Shown here: piece after piece, positions 7,951 through 17,317 of the stretch
Layout: each line of letters begins with the position of its first letter
How positions within the stretch are numbered: position 1 is the stretch's first letter
From: Myxococcales bacterium
GTDB taxonomy: Bacteria > Myxococcota_A > Polyangia > Polyangiales > Polyangiaceae
Assembly: GCA_016720545.1 (NCBI GenBank)
Contig: JADKKK010000012.1
Span: forward strand, 62,001-126,000
Reading direction: 5' to 3'
Length of the DNA stretch: 64,000 nucleotides
Program-made: the position numbers and the translations under genes
The notes under the pieces: model-generated
The model's input: only the letters and a program-made list of their open reading frames with translations
Told to the model about the DNA's origin: nothing
Database searches by the model: none

Positions 7951-9848
7951 GCGCACGGCGACGTCGCGCCTCGGTCGACCTGCGCCCATCGAGCGCCGTG
8001 GGCCGGCGGGGCCGGGCTGCCTTCGCGTCGGCGCTCGGGCTGGCCGTCTCCCTCGCGCTAGCGCTCCCGAGGCCCAGCGTCGCGGGGGAGGGCCCGCTCG
8101 AGCTCCAGCTCACCGCCGACCTCGACGACGACGACGCCAACGGTGTCCGCGACGGCCTGGACACCGCCGTTCGGGGCGCCGCCCGACGCGATCTCGTCGC
8201 GCTCCCGCTCGGCGGGCTCGGCGGGCTCGTCTTTGGCAAGCGGGCTGCCTTGTCGAGCGACGGCGCGCGCATCGTGTGGCGCGGCGCGCCGCTCGCGCTG
8301 CCTGCGGTGGTGCCGACGGGCGCGGAGCTGCAGGGCGTGCGTCCGGGGGGTGTGACGCTCACCCTCGGCGCTGGCCCGGCGACGCGCGAGATCCGGCTGC
8401 GAGTGGTCGCGCACGGGTTCGAGGACGCGGAAGGGCGCGAGCTCGATCCGAGCGTCACGCACCTCTCGTTCTCGCGAGCGCTCCCCGAGGCCTCGCCCGC
8501 TGACGATCCGGACGGCTTTCGCGTCGTGACGCGCGGCGAGGGACCTGGAGGTGGGACGGTCGACGTCCTCTCGTTGAGCGCCAGAGGTGCGGTCCTCGAC
8601 GCCGTGCGGGGCGTCCCTGTCGACGCGCCGTGCGCGGGGGGCGTCGCCGGCTGCGCGCGCTCGCGCCCGCTGCGCGTCGTGATCGATCGGGTCGACAGGC
8701 AGCACCCGAGCTCGGCGGGGCGCAGCCTCCTCGGCGAGGTCGGTGGCCTCGTCGTCGTGGCGCGCGGCGGGCAGAAGCGGAGCTCGATTCACGTGGGCGG
8801 ACCACGCGCGAGCGGACGTCCCGGAGCGCCGGCGGTGGCCGGCCGGTACCGGCTCCACGTCCGCGCGACGGTGTTTCGCGCAGAAAAAACCGGCAAGCCG
8901 GGCATTTTTCGCAACGAGGCCGAGGCGATCAGTGAGGCTCGCGCCGATCTCGAAGACGCGGCGACGCTCTGGGCCCAGTGTGGGATCAGCCTCCATGGAG
9001 AGGCTCCGCCCGACGTGAGGATCGCGGCCCCGCCGCCGCCCTACCTCGTCTCCTTCGGCACGGACCTCGGCCTCCCGAGCACCGGAGGGGTGCTGCGCGT
9101 GCGCGTGGAGGGGCGCCCGGCCGTGCTGGTCGTGCCACCAGGGAAGACCCCCGACGAGGTCGCGCGGCTCTTCGCGCTCGAGGTGCAGCGCGCCGGCTTT
9201 CGCGCGGTGGTGAGCCGCAACGCGCGCATCACGCCGGGCGCGGCCGGGAGCGCCGACGTGCTGATTTCGCGGGCCGAGGGACGCGGGGCCGCGGCGCTCG
9301 CGCGGGTCGAGGCCGACGGCATGCTCTGCACCGACAGCACGCTCTCGGTGGCCATCGGCGCCGTCGACCTCTCGGACGGTCTGACGCACTTTGGCGACAT
9401 GGACTCGCCCGCGGGGTCGCTCGAGGAGCGGAGCCTGGCCAAGGCGCTCGACGACGCCGATCCACGCGTCGTGCAGCTCGTCTATGTGCCGTACTTTCTC
9501 GGCGGCGGACGCGTGGGCGAGTCGTTCATCTACGGGGACGGCTCGAGCGTCAAGAACGTGATCCTCGTCGACAGATCCGGCGTGCGGACACGGCGGAGCA
9601 GCCACGTCGTGGCCCACGAGCTCGGGCACGTGCTGCTGGACGTGCCCGGTCACCCCGACGACTTCGGTCGCGACACGCCGAGCCTGCTCATGGACTCCGA
9701 CGCCTCCGACGCCTCGGTTTATGGGCCCCGCCGCCTGACCGACGACGAGTGCGCCCGCGTTCGCGCCGAGGCGGGGCCGCGCGCGAAGGTGCCCCTGCTC
9801 GAGGCGTGGCCGTTCGCCGTCGTGCCGCTCCCGTCCCTGGCACCCTAG
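7947..9848 (+). CDS. Secreted putative zinc metalloprotease
   Basis: The 633-residue product starts at TTG 7947, overlapping the previous stop (TTGA); GTG 7998 is an alternative that keeps the whole signal peptide (hydrophobic core ending near S-V-A-G). Close to the C terminus is H-V-V-A-H-E-L-G-H-V-L-L-D-V-P-G-H, an HExxH zinc site with a further His eight residues after the second one, followed by a L-L-M-D-S turn that looks like a Met-turn. Matrixins and other metzincins have HExxHxxGxxH, so the spacing is not canonical. The N-terminal half contains D-L-D-D-D-D-A-N-G-V-R-D-G, a calcium-binding type of acidic loop. It is probably an extracellular protease; substrate unknown. Confidence 0.65.
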   Translation: MSARRRRASVDLRPSSAVGRRGRAAFASALGLAVSLALALPRPSVAGEGPLELQLTADLDDDDANGVRDGLDTAVRGAARRDLVALPLGGLGGLVFGKRAALSSDGARIVWRGAPLALPAVVPTGAELQGVRPGGVTLTLGAGPATREIRLRVVAHGFEDAEGRELDPSVTHLSFSRALPEASPADDPDGFRVVTRGEGPGGGTVDVLSLSARGAVLDAVRGVPVDAPCAGGVAGCARSRPLRVVIDRVDRQHPSSAGRSLLGEVGGLVVVARGGQKRSSIHVGGPRASGRPGAPAVAGRYRLHVRATVFRAEKTGKPGIFRNEAEAISEARADLEDAATLWAQCGISLHGEAPPDVRIAAPPPPYLVSFGTDLGLPSTGGVLRVRVEGRPAVLVVPPGKTPDEVARLFALEVQRAGFRAVVSRNARITPGAAGSADVLISRAEGRGAAALARVEADGMLCTDSTLSVAIGAVDLSDGLTHFGDMDSPAGSLEERSLAKALDDADPRVVQLVYVPYFLGGGRVGESFIYGDGSSVKNVILVDRSGVRTRRSSHVVAHELGHVLLDVPGHPDDFGRDTPSLLMDSDASDASVYGPRRLTDDECARVRAEAGPRAKVPLLEAWPFAVVPLPSLAP

Positions 9849-9978
9849 GTGTAGAACTTGTTGAAATTGTTCGGGTAGTCGTCCATCTGTCGGGCTCGCC
9901 CGCGGCGCCGTGCCTGCGTCTCGTCAAGTCTTCGGGGCGGGACCCGCGGAGGCGCTGGTCGAAGGCCGCGGGCTGTCC

Positions 9979-9984
9979 TAGGTT
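9979..9984 (+). promoter_or_regulatory. -10-like TAGGTT of bioB
   Basis: TAGGTT ends seven bases before the bioB ATG, leaving no room for a Shine-Dalgarno, so a leaderless transcript is likely. No good -35 is visible at 16-18 bases. Confidence 0.5.
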
Positions 9985-9991
9985 GCGGGCC

Positions 9992-11047
9992 ATGCTCGCG
10001 TCCGCTCCCGCTCCCCACGCCGCCCCTCTGGCTCCCGCCGCCCAGGCCCCTCACGCACTCGCGTCGTCCGAGCCCTCCGTGGCGGGTGGCGCGCCGTTCA
10101 CCCGTGAGCAGGTCCGCGCGCTCTACGCCCGTCCGCTGCTCCCGCTCCTCGACGAGGCGCGCCGAGTCCACGTCGCGAACCACCCGGACAACGAGGTGCA
10201 GCTGTGCACGCTGCTCAGCGTGAAGACCGGTGGCTGCTCCGAGGACTGCTCGTACTGCCCCCAGTCGTCCAAGTACGACACGAACGTCGAGCCCGAGAAG
10301 ATGCTCGACGTCGAGAAGGTGTTGGCGAGCGCGCGTCGCGCCAAGGAGCTCGGCTCCACCCGCTTCTGTATGGGCGCTGCCTGGCGTGAGGTGAAGGACG
10401 GCCCCGCGTTCGAACGCGTGCTCGACATGGTGCGTGGCGTGAAGGGGCTCGGTCTCGAGGCCTGCGTCACGCTGGGCATGGTCGACGCCAACCAGGCCGC
10501 GCGCCTCCGCGAGGCGGGGCTCGACGCGTACAACCACAACATCGACACGAGCGCCGAGAATTACCGCTCGATCGTGCGGACGCGCACCTTCGACGACCGC
10601 CTGCGCACCCTCGCGAACGTGCGCGAGGCGGGCATCACCGTCTGCTCGGGCGGCATCATCGGCATGGGTGAGTCGGACGAGGATCGCTGCGAGATGCTCC
10701 GCACGCTCGCGAACCTCACGCCTCCGCCCGAGAGCGTCCCGATCAACGCCCTCGTGCCCGTCGAGGGGACGCCCCTCGCGGGCCGCCCGCCGATCGATCC
10801 GTTCGAGCTCGTGCGCATGATCGCCATCGCGCGCATCCTGATGCCCAAGGCCCGGGTGCGCCTCTCCGCCGGGCGCGAGGGCCTCACCCGGGAAGCGCAG
10901 CTGCTCTGCCTGCTCGCGGGCGCGAACTCGATCTTCTTTGGCGAGAAGCTCCTGACGACCCCGAACTCGACCGAGTCGGACGATCTCGCGCTGCTGCGCG
11001 ACGTGGGCCTCGGCACGCTCGCGCCCGCCGTTACGCCCCAGACCTGA
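9992..11047 (+). CDS. bioB: Biotin synthase (radical SAM)
   Basis: BioB inserts sulfur into dethiobiotin in the last step of biotin synthesis, using a radical SAM [4Fe-4S] cluster and a second auxiliary cluster that is consumed as sulfur donor. The 351-residue protein has the cluster motif C-S-E-D-C-S-Y-C at residues 82-89 followed by P-Q-S-S, then R-F-C-M-G-A-A-W, Y-N-H-N-I-D-T-S, T-V-C-S-G-G-I-I-G-M-G-E and the late R-L-S-A-G-R-E. It carries an extra alanine/proline-rich N terminus of about 30 residues. ATG 9992 follows TAGGTT by seven bases. No other biotin gene is in the window, so it stands alone here. Confidence 0.97.
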   Translation: MLASAPAPHAAPLAPAAQAPHALASSEPSVAGGAPFTREQVRALYARPLLPLLDEARRVHVANHPDNEVQLCTLLSVKTGGCSEDCSYCPQSSKYDTNVEPEKMLDVEKVLASARRAKELGSTRFCMGAAWREVKDGPAFERVLDMVRGVKGLGLEACVTLGMVDANQAARLREAGLDAYNHNIDTSAENYRSIVRTRTFDDRLRTLANVREAGITVCSGGIIGMGESDEDRCEMLRTLANLTPPPESVPINALVPVEGTPLAGRPPIDPFELVRMIAIARILMPKARVRLSAGREGLTREAQLLCLLAGANSIFFGEKLLTTPNSTESDDLALLRDVGLGTLAPAVTPQT

Positions 11048-11076
11048 GCGCCGCCCACGAGCACATCGGCCCCGGC

Positions 11077-11094
11077 CCCGCGAGCGCTCGCGGG
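11077..11094. repeat. 18-base perfect palindrome between convergent genes
   Basis: CCCGCGAGCGCTCGCGGG is perfectly self-complementary. It lies between the ends of bioB and the dehydrogenase gene and may help end transcription from both sides, but there is no T tract. Confidence 0.4.
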
Positions 11095-11138
11095 TCACGG
11101 GGCTTCGTGCTTCGTGGCGTCGGCGCGTCGGCCGAAGC

Positions 11139-13641
11139 CTAAGCGCGCACGCGGCTCATGTTCGGATCGTAGAGAGGGCGGAGCGACGCGCGCGCCGGAA
11201 CGCGGAGCGCGCCCACCTCGACCTCCCATTCCCCCGCGTCGAGGTAGGCCTGGTCGATCGGCACGCCGGCGTCGACCATCATGAGCCCGACGGCGCCGCC
11301 GAGCGTGTGCCCGTACGACGCGGCGCGGATGTAGCCCACGGCCACGCCGTTCCGACGGACGACCTCCGCGTGGAAGAGGAGAGGCTCGGGATTCTGTAGC
11401 AATATTTGGACGATACGACGGCTTGGGCCCCGCCCCTCCCCCATGGCTTTCTCCGCGAGCACCGCCTCGCGGCCGAGGAAGTCGGGCTTGGTGAGGTCGA
11501 CGGCGAACCCGAGTCCGGCCTGCAGCACCGAGTCGGTGTTGTCGATGTCGTGGCCGTAGTCTCGGTAGGCCTTCTCCATGCGGAGGCTCGCGAGGGCCTT
11601 CAGGCCAGCGTGCCGGAGGCCGTGCGCCGCCCCGGCTACGACGAGCCGGTCGTAGACGTGGGTCGCTTGCTCGGTGGGGATGTAGAGCTCGTAGCCGAGC
11701 TCGCCGAGGTACGTGATGCGGACGCACAGGGCGCGAGCGAACCCGAGATCGATCTCGCGCGCGGTGCGGAAGGGGAAGGCCTCGTTCGAGAGATCGCAGG
11801 ACGTGAGCTCCGCGAGCAGCGCCCGCGACCGCGGACCCTGCACGTTGAGCTGTGTGTAGGCCGAGGTGACGTCGGTCACGAAGGCGTGCGGGAACCGATC
11901 GGCGAGGGCCTCGAGGTGGCGGCGCATCCAGGTCTCGACGTGGCGGTGCGCCGTGTCGGAGGCGACCACGAAGAAGCGCTCGTCTCCGAGCTTCGTCACG
12001 GTGAGATCCGCCTCGATCGTGCCGCCCTCGTTCAGCCACTGGGTGTAGGTGATGGTCCCGGCGGGGCCGTTCACGCGGTTGCCCGAGAGGTGCTCGAGGA
12101 AGGCGCCAGCGTCGCGCCCCTGCACGTGGAACTTCGCCATGAACGACATGTCCATGAGGATGACGCCCTCGCGCGCCGCGCGGTGCTCGGCCTCCCAGTA
12201 GGGGAACCAGTGCTGGCGTCCCCAAGAGAGCTGCTCGGGGGGGACCTCGACGCCGGCGGGCGCGTACCAGTCGGCCCCCTCCCACCCGCTCACGTCGCGG
12301 AAGTGCGCGCGGGCCGCGGCCAGGCGATCGTGCAGCGCCGACTTCTTCGCCCCGCGGGCCGTCAGCATCGACCGGGTGGGGTAGTGGCACTGGTAGACCA
12401 TGCCGAGCGACTCGACGGTGCGCGTGCGGCGGTACTCGGGGTTCGCCTGGTAGGTGTGCAGGCGGTCGATGTTGAAGCCCGTGATGTCGACGTCGGGGCG
12501 ACCGGTCGTGATCCAGTGCGCCATCACGCGGCCGAGCCCGCCGCCCGTAAGAATGCCGATCGAGTTGAGGCCCGCGGCGACGAAGTAGTTGCGGAGCTCG
12601 GGGGCCTCGCCGACCACCGGCTGGAGGTCGGGCGTGAAGCTCTCGGGGCCGCAGAAGAACTTCTTCACGCCGGTCTCGAGCGAGATGGGCACGCGCGACA
12701 TCGCCTTCTCGAGGTACGGCGCCATGCGGTCCCAGTCGGGCGGGATCTCGCCGAACGAGAAGTCCTCGGGCACGCCGCCGACCTTCCACGGCGCGCACAC
12801 GGGCTCGAACAGGCCGACCATCAGGCCGCCCACCTCTTCGCGGAAGTAGCCGTGCGAGCCCGGGTCTTCGAGCACGGGGAAGCTCGCGGAGAGACCCGGG
12901 ATCTTCTCGGTGATGAGGTAGTAGTGCTCCGCCGACTGCAGCGGGATGTTCACGCCGGAGGCCTGCACCGAGCTGGCGCGCCCACATGCCCGCGCAGTTG
13001 ACGACGAACTCGGCCTCGACGTCGCCATGGGCCGTGCGCACGCCGGTCACCGCGCCGCGCTTCGTGAGGAGGCCCGTGACCGCGACCCCCTCGACGACCG
13101 TGGCGCCCTGGAGGCGCGCGCCCTTCGCGAGCGCCATGGTGACGTCCACGGGGTTCACGCGGCCGTCCTCCTTCACGTAGAAGCCGGCGAGCAGGTCGTC
13201 GGTCTTCGCGAGCGGAAACATGTCGTGCACCTCGCGTGGGGAGATCTCATGCACGTCGACCCCGCAGAAGCGGTTGAACGCGGACACGCGGCGGTACTCC
13301 TCGAGGCGATCGGCGTCCGCCGCGACCTCGATGAACCCCACGGGCGCGAAGCCGGTCGACTGGCCGGTCTCGGCCTCGAGGCGGGCGTAGAGATCGCGTG
13401 TGTACTTGCGCATCTCCGTCGAGGTCTCGGAGGTGGAGCCGAACGTGACCATCAGGCCCGCGGCGTGCCACGTGGTGCCGCTCGTGACGCGGTCGCGCTC
13501 GAGGAGCAGGACGTCGCGCCAGCCCATGTGCGCGAGGTGGTACGCGACCGAGCAGCCGATCACGCCACCGCCAATGACGACCACACGCGCGCGCTTCGGC
13601 AAGACAGACCCTGGGACCGGATGAAGGACGGGCTGAGACAT
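11139..13641 (-). CDS. Sarcosine/dimethylglycine dehydrogenase-type flavoprotein, with a one-base frameshift
   Basis: Together the two halves make a protein of about 833 residues, the normal length for this family, which oxidises N-methylated glycines with FAD and passes the one-carbon unit to tetrahydrofolate. The N-terminal half (13641 down to about 12970) has the dinucleotide motif V-V-V-I-G-G-G-V-I-G and S-G-T-T-W-H-A-A-G. The C-terminal half (from about 12967 to 11139) has the rest of the FAD domain and a GcvT-like folate-binding domain (H-V-Q-G-R-D-A-G-A, G-E-L-G-Y-E-L-Y). The frames join if one of the two C bases at 12968-12969 is removed, giving R-Q-L-V-Q-A-S-G-V-N-I-P-L with no loss. 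The ATG at 13641 follows TAGTCT by eight bases. The gene is probably intact, with an assembly indel; if real, it is a pseudogene. Confidence 0.85.
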
Positions 13642-13649
13642 GGCGCGGC

Positions 13650-13655
13650 AGACTA
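13650..13655 (-). promoter_or_regulatory. -10-like TAGTCT of the sarcosine/dimethylglycine dehydrogenase gene
   Basis: On the minus strand TAGTCT ends eight bases before ATG 13641. The same hexamer heads the Nudix gene at 22771. Confidence 0.5.
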
Positions 13656-13790
13656 GCTGGAGGCCTCGGTGCGAGGGAGGGGGATCGCGCGCAAACCTTG
13701 CGCGCCGCGCACATCCCGCGCACCTTCCGCGGCGTCCGCGCGTATCTCCGGGCGTGCACACTTCGCACGGGACGTGCATGGCTGCGCGCG

Positions 13791-14615
13791 ATGGCCCCCT
13801 CCTCGCCCCGCCCTGGCCGCGTCGGAAGCGCGAGCCTGTCGCCGCCGATGCCCCGCGAGCACGGGGCCTACGGGCAGCTGCTCATGCCGCTCGTCACAGC
13901 GTTTCTCCTCGGCGGCCTCCGGGTGGGCTCCGTCGCGCTCACGGTGGGGGTGCTCGCTGCCTTCTTCGCGCACGAGAGCGTCCTCCTGCTCCTCGGGCAG
14001 CGAGGGCGCCGCGCGAAGGATACGGAGGCTCGGCGAGCCCGCTTCTGGGGGCTCGCCCTCGGCGCGCTCGCGATCGCCGGTGGGGGCGTCGGGATGCTCG
14101 CCCTGGGGGCCGCGGGCCGTGCCTCGCTCGCGGTGCTCGCGGTCCTCGCCGCGGTGCTCTTCGGGTTCATCCTCGCGAAGCGCGAGAAGAGCCTCGCGGG
14201 CGAGCTCGTCGCGGCCGTCGCGCTGACGGGCGTGTCGTTCCCCGTCGCCCTCGCGGGCGGCGCTCCCGTCGGCGTGGCCGCCATGGCGACGCTCGTGTGG
14301 GCGCTCGGCTTCTCTCTCGCGGTCCTCGCCGTGCGTGGCGTCCTCGCCGCGACCTCGACCAAGGCCGGTGGGGGGCCTACGGCGGGGAGAATCTCTTGCG
14401 CTTCTGCGGTGATAGTCATCATCGTGGCCGCGGCGCTCGCGGTCTCCTCGGGGCTCCCGGCCGTCGTGCCCGTGGCGCTCGCGCCCTTCGCGGCGGCCTC
14501 GGTCGCGCTGTTCGTGTCGCCACCGCACGCCCGCCAGCTGAAGAAGGTGGGCTGGGCGCTCGTGCTCGCGAGCACGGTCGCCGGCGCGATCCTCGTGGTC
14601 GGTCCGCGCGGGTAG
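13791..14615 (+). CDS. YwiC-like polytopic membrane protein
   Basis: The 274-residue product begins, after a short basic leader, with P-R-E-H-G-A-Y-G-Q-L-L-M-P-L, the signature of the YwiC-like family (P-R-E-H-G-A-W). About seven or eight hydrophobic segments follow, with short basic loops (R-G-R-R-A-K, K-R-E-K-S), so it is an inner-membrane protein. The family has no established biochemical role. ATG 13791 is my choice because the family motif begins 19 residues later; GTG 13698 would add 31 arginine-rich residues. It is divergent from the dehydrogenase gene and converges with the glycosyltransferase gene across only 21 bases. Confidence 0.75.
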   Translation: MAPSSPRPGRVGSASLSPPMPREHGAYGQLLMPLVTAFLLGGLRVGSVALTVGVLAAFFAHESVLLLLGQRGRRAKDTEARRARFWGLALGALAIAGGGVGMLALGAAGRASLAVLAVLAAVLFGFILAKREKSLAGELVAAVALTGVSFPVALAGGAPVGVAAMATLVWALGFSLAVLAVRGVLAATSTKAGGGPTAGRISCASAVIVIIVAAALAVSSGLPAVVPVALAPFAAASVALFVSPPHARQLKKVGWALVLASTVAGAILVVGPRG

Positions 14616-14636
14616 CGGCGAGTGAGGCGGATCTCC

Positions 14637-16208
14637 CTATCGAACGGCGTGGGCCGAGCGCTCGAGGGTGGTGATCGCGAAGACGCGCACGCGGCGGCCC
14701 CCTCGGAAGATGGAGATGTGTCGCTCTTGCACGCGCATGTAGCCCGGGAGCACGTCGCTCGCGTTCACCGAGAAGCGGTTGTCGGTGACGAAAAGCACGC
14801 GGGGCGCCCTCGCCCACTCCGCGCGCGGAAGCCAGGCGTCGAAGTCGTCACGGATCGGCGTGGCGCACCCCACCGGGTTGCGCTGCCCGGCGTGCAGCTG
14901 CGCGCAGATGGTCCAGTGCGGGCCCACGATGACGTCGCCCGGCTCGGCGGCTTCGGCGACGGCCTCTAGGGCGCGAGGCCACCCGTAGAGCTCGTTGGCG
15001 ATGTCGAAGCGCGGCTCGTACGACGCCGGCATCGACGCGAGAAAGCGCGGCGAGAGCACCCACGCGTGGCCCGCGACCGTGAAGAGCGCCGCCACGGCGA
15101 TCGCGGTCGACACACTCCGTGATCGCACCCTGTCGGCGCCCGCCGCCGATTGGACGGCGAGCAGCACCGGGGCACCGAGCCACGCCGGGCCGAGCCAGTG
15201 GGGCTCCGCCTGGCGGCTCGCGAGCATGAACGACGCGAGCGCCGCGCCGGGCACGAGGCACGCGAGGGCGAGGAACCGCTCGCCCGGCTCGGTCGCGTGG
15301 CGGGACTTGTAGGATGCACGCATCGCCGCGACGCCCAGCCACGCGATCACCGGAGAGAGGTACGCGAGCTGCCCGATCGTGAGCGCGCCCAGGCCGCGAA
15401 CCAGCGGGAGGCCGGTCTGGGTGTCGAGGAGCCGATGGCGGAGCATCGGGAAGCCGTTCGTCGCCTGGTGGAGGGCGAGGGGGCTCGCGACCAGGAGCCC
15501 CACGAGCACGCCCCACGCGGCAAACGGGCGGCGCGCCGCGCGCGGGCCGAGGAGCTGAAACGCCCCGATGACGCCGAACAACAGCGCGCCGGACGCCTTC
15601 GCCCAGGTCGCCACCCCCGCGACGAGCCCGAGCGCGAGCCACCCCAGATCGCCGCGCCAGCTGTCGCCCTCCCGCGCGGCGAAGACGCCCAGGCCGAGCG
15701 CGAGGAGCCACAGCGGCGCGAGCAGCAGGTCGGGCGTGAGGGCGAAGAGCCCGATGGAGAGCATCGGCGTGGCGAGCGCGACGAGGCCGACCCCTGCCGC
15801 CGCACGGAGCGACGCGCCGCACGCGCGGGCGCAGGCTGCAGCGACGCCGGGGACGAGCGTCGCGAGGACGGCCGTGAACGCGTGCGTGGCGGAGGGGGTC
15901 GGGGCCTGCCCAGCGCCCAGCGCGCGCGCGACGTGGCCGACGAGCCCGGGGTGGTCGAGGTAGGCCGGCGCCGGGTGCAGCGCGTAGCACGCGTAGAGGG
16001 CCTCGCTGTCGCCGAAGCCGACGAGCTTGGCGGCGTGGGTCCGAGTGACGAAGAGACCGGCCGACAGGGCGGCGAGGAGGAGCCACTCGCGCGGCAAGGC
16101 CGGCTGCCCGGTCGGCGGTGTGGCGCGCGCCAGAGCGGGGCCGCGAGCTGGCTGGCCGCTTCGCCCATGGGAGGCGGCGGGCGCGGGGCGGCCCTTCTTC
16201 AGAGCCAT
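14637..16208 (-). CDS. GT39-type membrane glycosyltransferase (ArnT/PMT-like)
   Basis: The 523-residue protein has a basic start (M-A-L-K-K-G-R), then about ten membrane segments and a soluble C-terminal domain. The first periplasmic loop carries G-F-G-D-S-E-A-L-Y-A-C-Y-A and Y-L-D-H-P-G-L-V, the acidic-loop and D-H-P signature of the GT39/ArnT superfamily that uses polyprenyl-phosphate sugars. Its start lies inside the end of lpxB (10-base overlap), so both are made from one mRNA. That placement suggests it adds a sugar to lipid A or the lipopolysaccharide core, as ArnT does with aminoarabinose; the sugar itself cannot be told from sequence. Confidence 0.8.
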   Translation of the reverse strand: MALKKGRPAPAASHGRSGQPARGPALARATPPTGQPALPREWLLLAALSAGLFVTRTHAAKLVGFGDSEALYACYALHPAPAYLDHPGLVGHVARALGAGQAPTPSATHAFTAVLATLVPGVAAACARACGASLRAAAGVGLVALATPMLSIGLFALTPDLLLAPLWLLALGLGVFAAREGDSWRGDLGWLALGLVAGVATWAKASGALLFGVIGAFQLLGPRAARRPFAAWGVLVGLLVASPLALHQATNGFPMLRHRLLDTQTGLPLVRGLGALTIGQLAYLSPVIAWLGVAAMRASYKSRHATEPGERFLALACLVPGAALASFMLASRQAEPHWLGPAWLGAPVLLAVQSAAGADRVRSRSVSTAIAVAALFTVAGHAWVLSPRFLASMPASYEPRFDIANELYGWPRALEAVAEAAEPGDVIVGPHWTICAQLHAGQRNPVGCATPIRDDFDAWLPRAEWARAPRVLFVTDNRFSVNASDVLPGYMRVQERHISIFRGGRRVRVFAITTLERSAHAVR

Positions 16209-17317
16209 GAGTCGAGGATCCGCGCCACGGTTCGGGACGGGGTCCGCTCGGGGCCGAGCGCGCGCCGCACGTCTGCGCAGGCGGCGCGGCCCGCCTCGTC
16301 GTCGAGGGCGCGGCCCACGGCGAGGGCGAGGGCCTGCGGGGTCACGTCTCGCTGGAGCAGCTCGGCGAAGGCCGCGCGACCGAGCAGCACGTTGGGCAGG
16401 GCGACGTACGGGGCCTCCACGAGCAGGCGAGCCCCGAGCTCGGTGACGAGGCCCACCCGGTAGGCCACCACGGGCACCACGTCGGCGATCGCGCACTCGA
16501 GGGAGGCCGTCCCCGAGGCCACCATCGCGGCGTTGAACGCTGGCAGCACGCGGCCGATGCCGGCCGTGGCGTCCACGTCTACGACCTCGAGGGAGGCCGC
16601 TCCCGCGAGCCCGCGCGCCCACGCGAGGGTCGCGTCGTCGAGGCTCGGCGCGAGGAACACACGGCCGTCGACGCTCGCCCGGTCAGTGCGCAGGCGCTCG
16701 TAGGCGTCCAGCATCGCGGGCAGCAGCGCACGCACCTCTTGCGGGCGGCTGCCGGGGAGCACGGCGATCGCGCTCGCGCGCTCGGTGAGCGCGAGCACGG
16801 CCCGGGCCTCTCGGCGGGAGAGCGCCGCGACCTCGCACGCCGGGTGGCCGACGTAGCTCGCGTCGACCCCGCGCGCTTGCCACAGCGCCTCCTCGAAGGG
16901 GAGCATCGTGCAGAGCCGGTCGACCAGGCCGCGGAGCACGCGCGCGCGGTTCGCACGCCACGCCCAGATCTGCGGCGCGCCGTACCAAACGACGCGCACG
17001 CCGAGGGGCCGCAGCGACCGCGCGAGGCGCAGGTTGAATTCGGTGTAATTTACAAGCAAAGCGACGGCCGGGCGCCGCTCGCGCGCGAGCGCCACGAGGC
17101 GCTGGAACACTCGCACGAGGCGCGCCGCGCGGGCGAGCGGCAGCGTAAGCCCCATTCCAGTGGTGTGGCGAAGATCGCCGACGAGCTCCGCGCCCGCCGC
17201 ACGGAGCGCCTGGCCACCGAAGCCGAACGTAGCCCCTTGGGTGTGGCGGAGGACGGCGGCCGCGGCGCGGTCGCCTGACGCCTCCCCGGCGACCACGAGC
17301 AGCGGAGCGCGGCTCAC
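16199..17317 (-). CDS. lpxB: Lipid-A-disaccharide synthase
   Basis: LpxB joins lipid X to UDP-diacylglucosamine at the inner membrane to form the lipid A disaccharide. The 372-residue protein has the N-terminal G-E-A-S-G-D motif, G-F-G-G-Q-A-L-R-A-A-G, the Y-G-A-P-Q-I-W-A-W block, V-G-H-P-A-C-E, L-P-G-S-R-P-Q-E-V and the late A-S-G-T-A-S-L-E. The usual D-x-P-D-F-N segment reads N-Y-T-E-F-N here, so both aspartates are replaced. Length is normal. It starts at GTG 17317, overlapping the RNase D stop as GTGA, and overlaps the following glycosyltransferase, forming an rnd-lpxB-GT39 run. Other lpx genes are not in the window. Confidence 0.92.
   Translation of the reverse strand: MSRAPLLVVAGEASGDRAAAAVLRHTQGATFGFGGQALRAAGAELVGDLRHTTGMGLTLPLARAARLVRVFQRLVALARERRPAVALLVNYTEFNLRLARSLRPLGVRVVWYGAPQIWAWRANRARVLRGLVDRLCTMLPFEEALWQARGVDASYVGHPACEVAALSRREARAVLALTERASAIAVLPGSRPQEVRALLPAMLDAYERLRTDRASVDGRVFLAPSLDDATLAWARGLAGAASLEVVDVDATAGIGRVLPAFNAAMVASGTASLECAIADVVPVVAYRVGLVTELGARLLVEAPYVALPNVLLGRAAFAELLQRDVTPQALALAVGRALDDEAGRAACADVRRALGPERTPSRTVARILDSWL

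Noticed and set aside
9845..9886. A 13-codon minus-strand frame (M-D-D-Y-P-N-N-F-N-K-F-Y-T) between the protease and bioB
   Set aside because: No ribosome site or promoter hexamer and too short to support by sequence alone, though the AT-richer composition is unusual.
11406..13001. Long plus-strand open frame opposite the dehydrogenase gene (531 codons)
   Set aside because: It mirrors conserved codons of the minus-strand gene; very GC-rich DNA produces long open frames on the opposite strand. Its translation is rich in Arg, Ala, Val and Glu with no domain.
15150..16463. Plus-strand frame of 437 codons inside the GT39 and lpxB genes
   Set aside because: Shadow of recognisable minus-strand proteins, without any domain.
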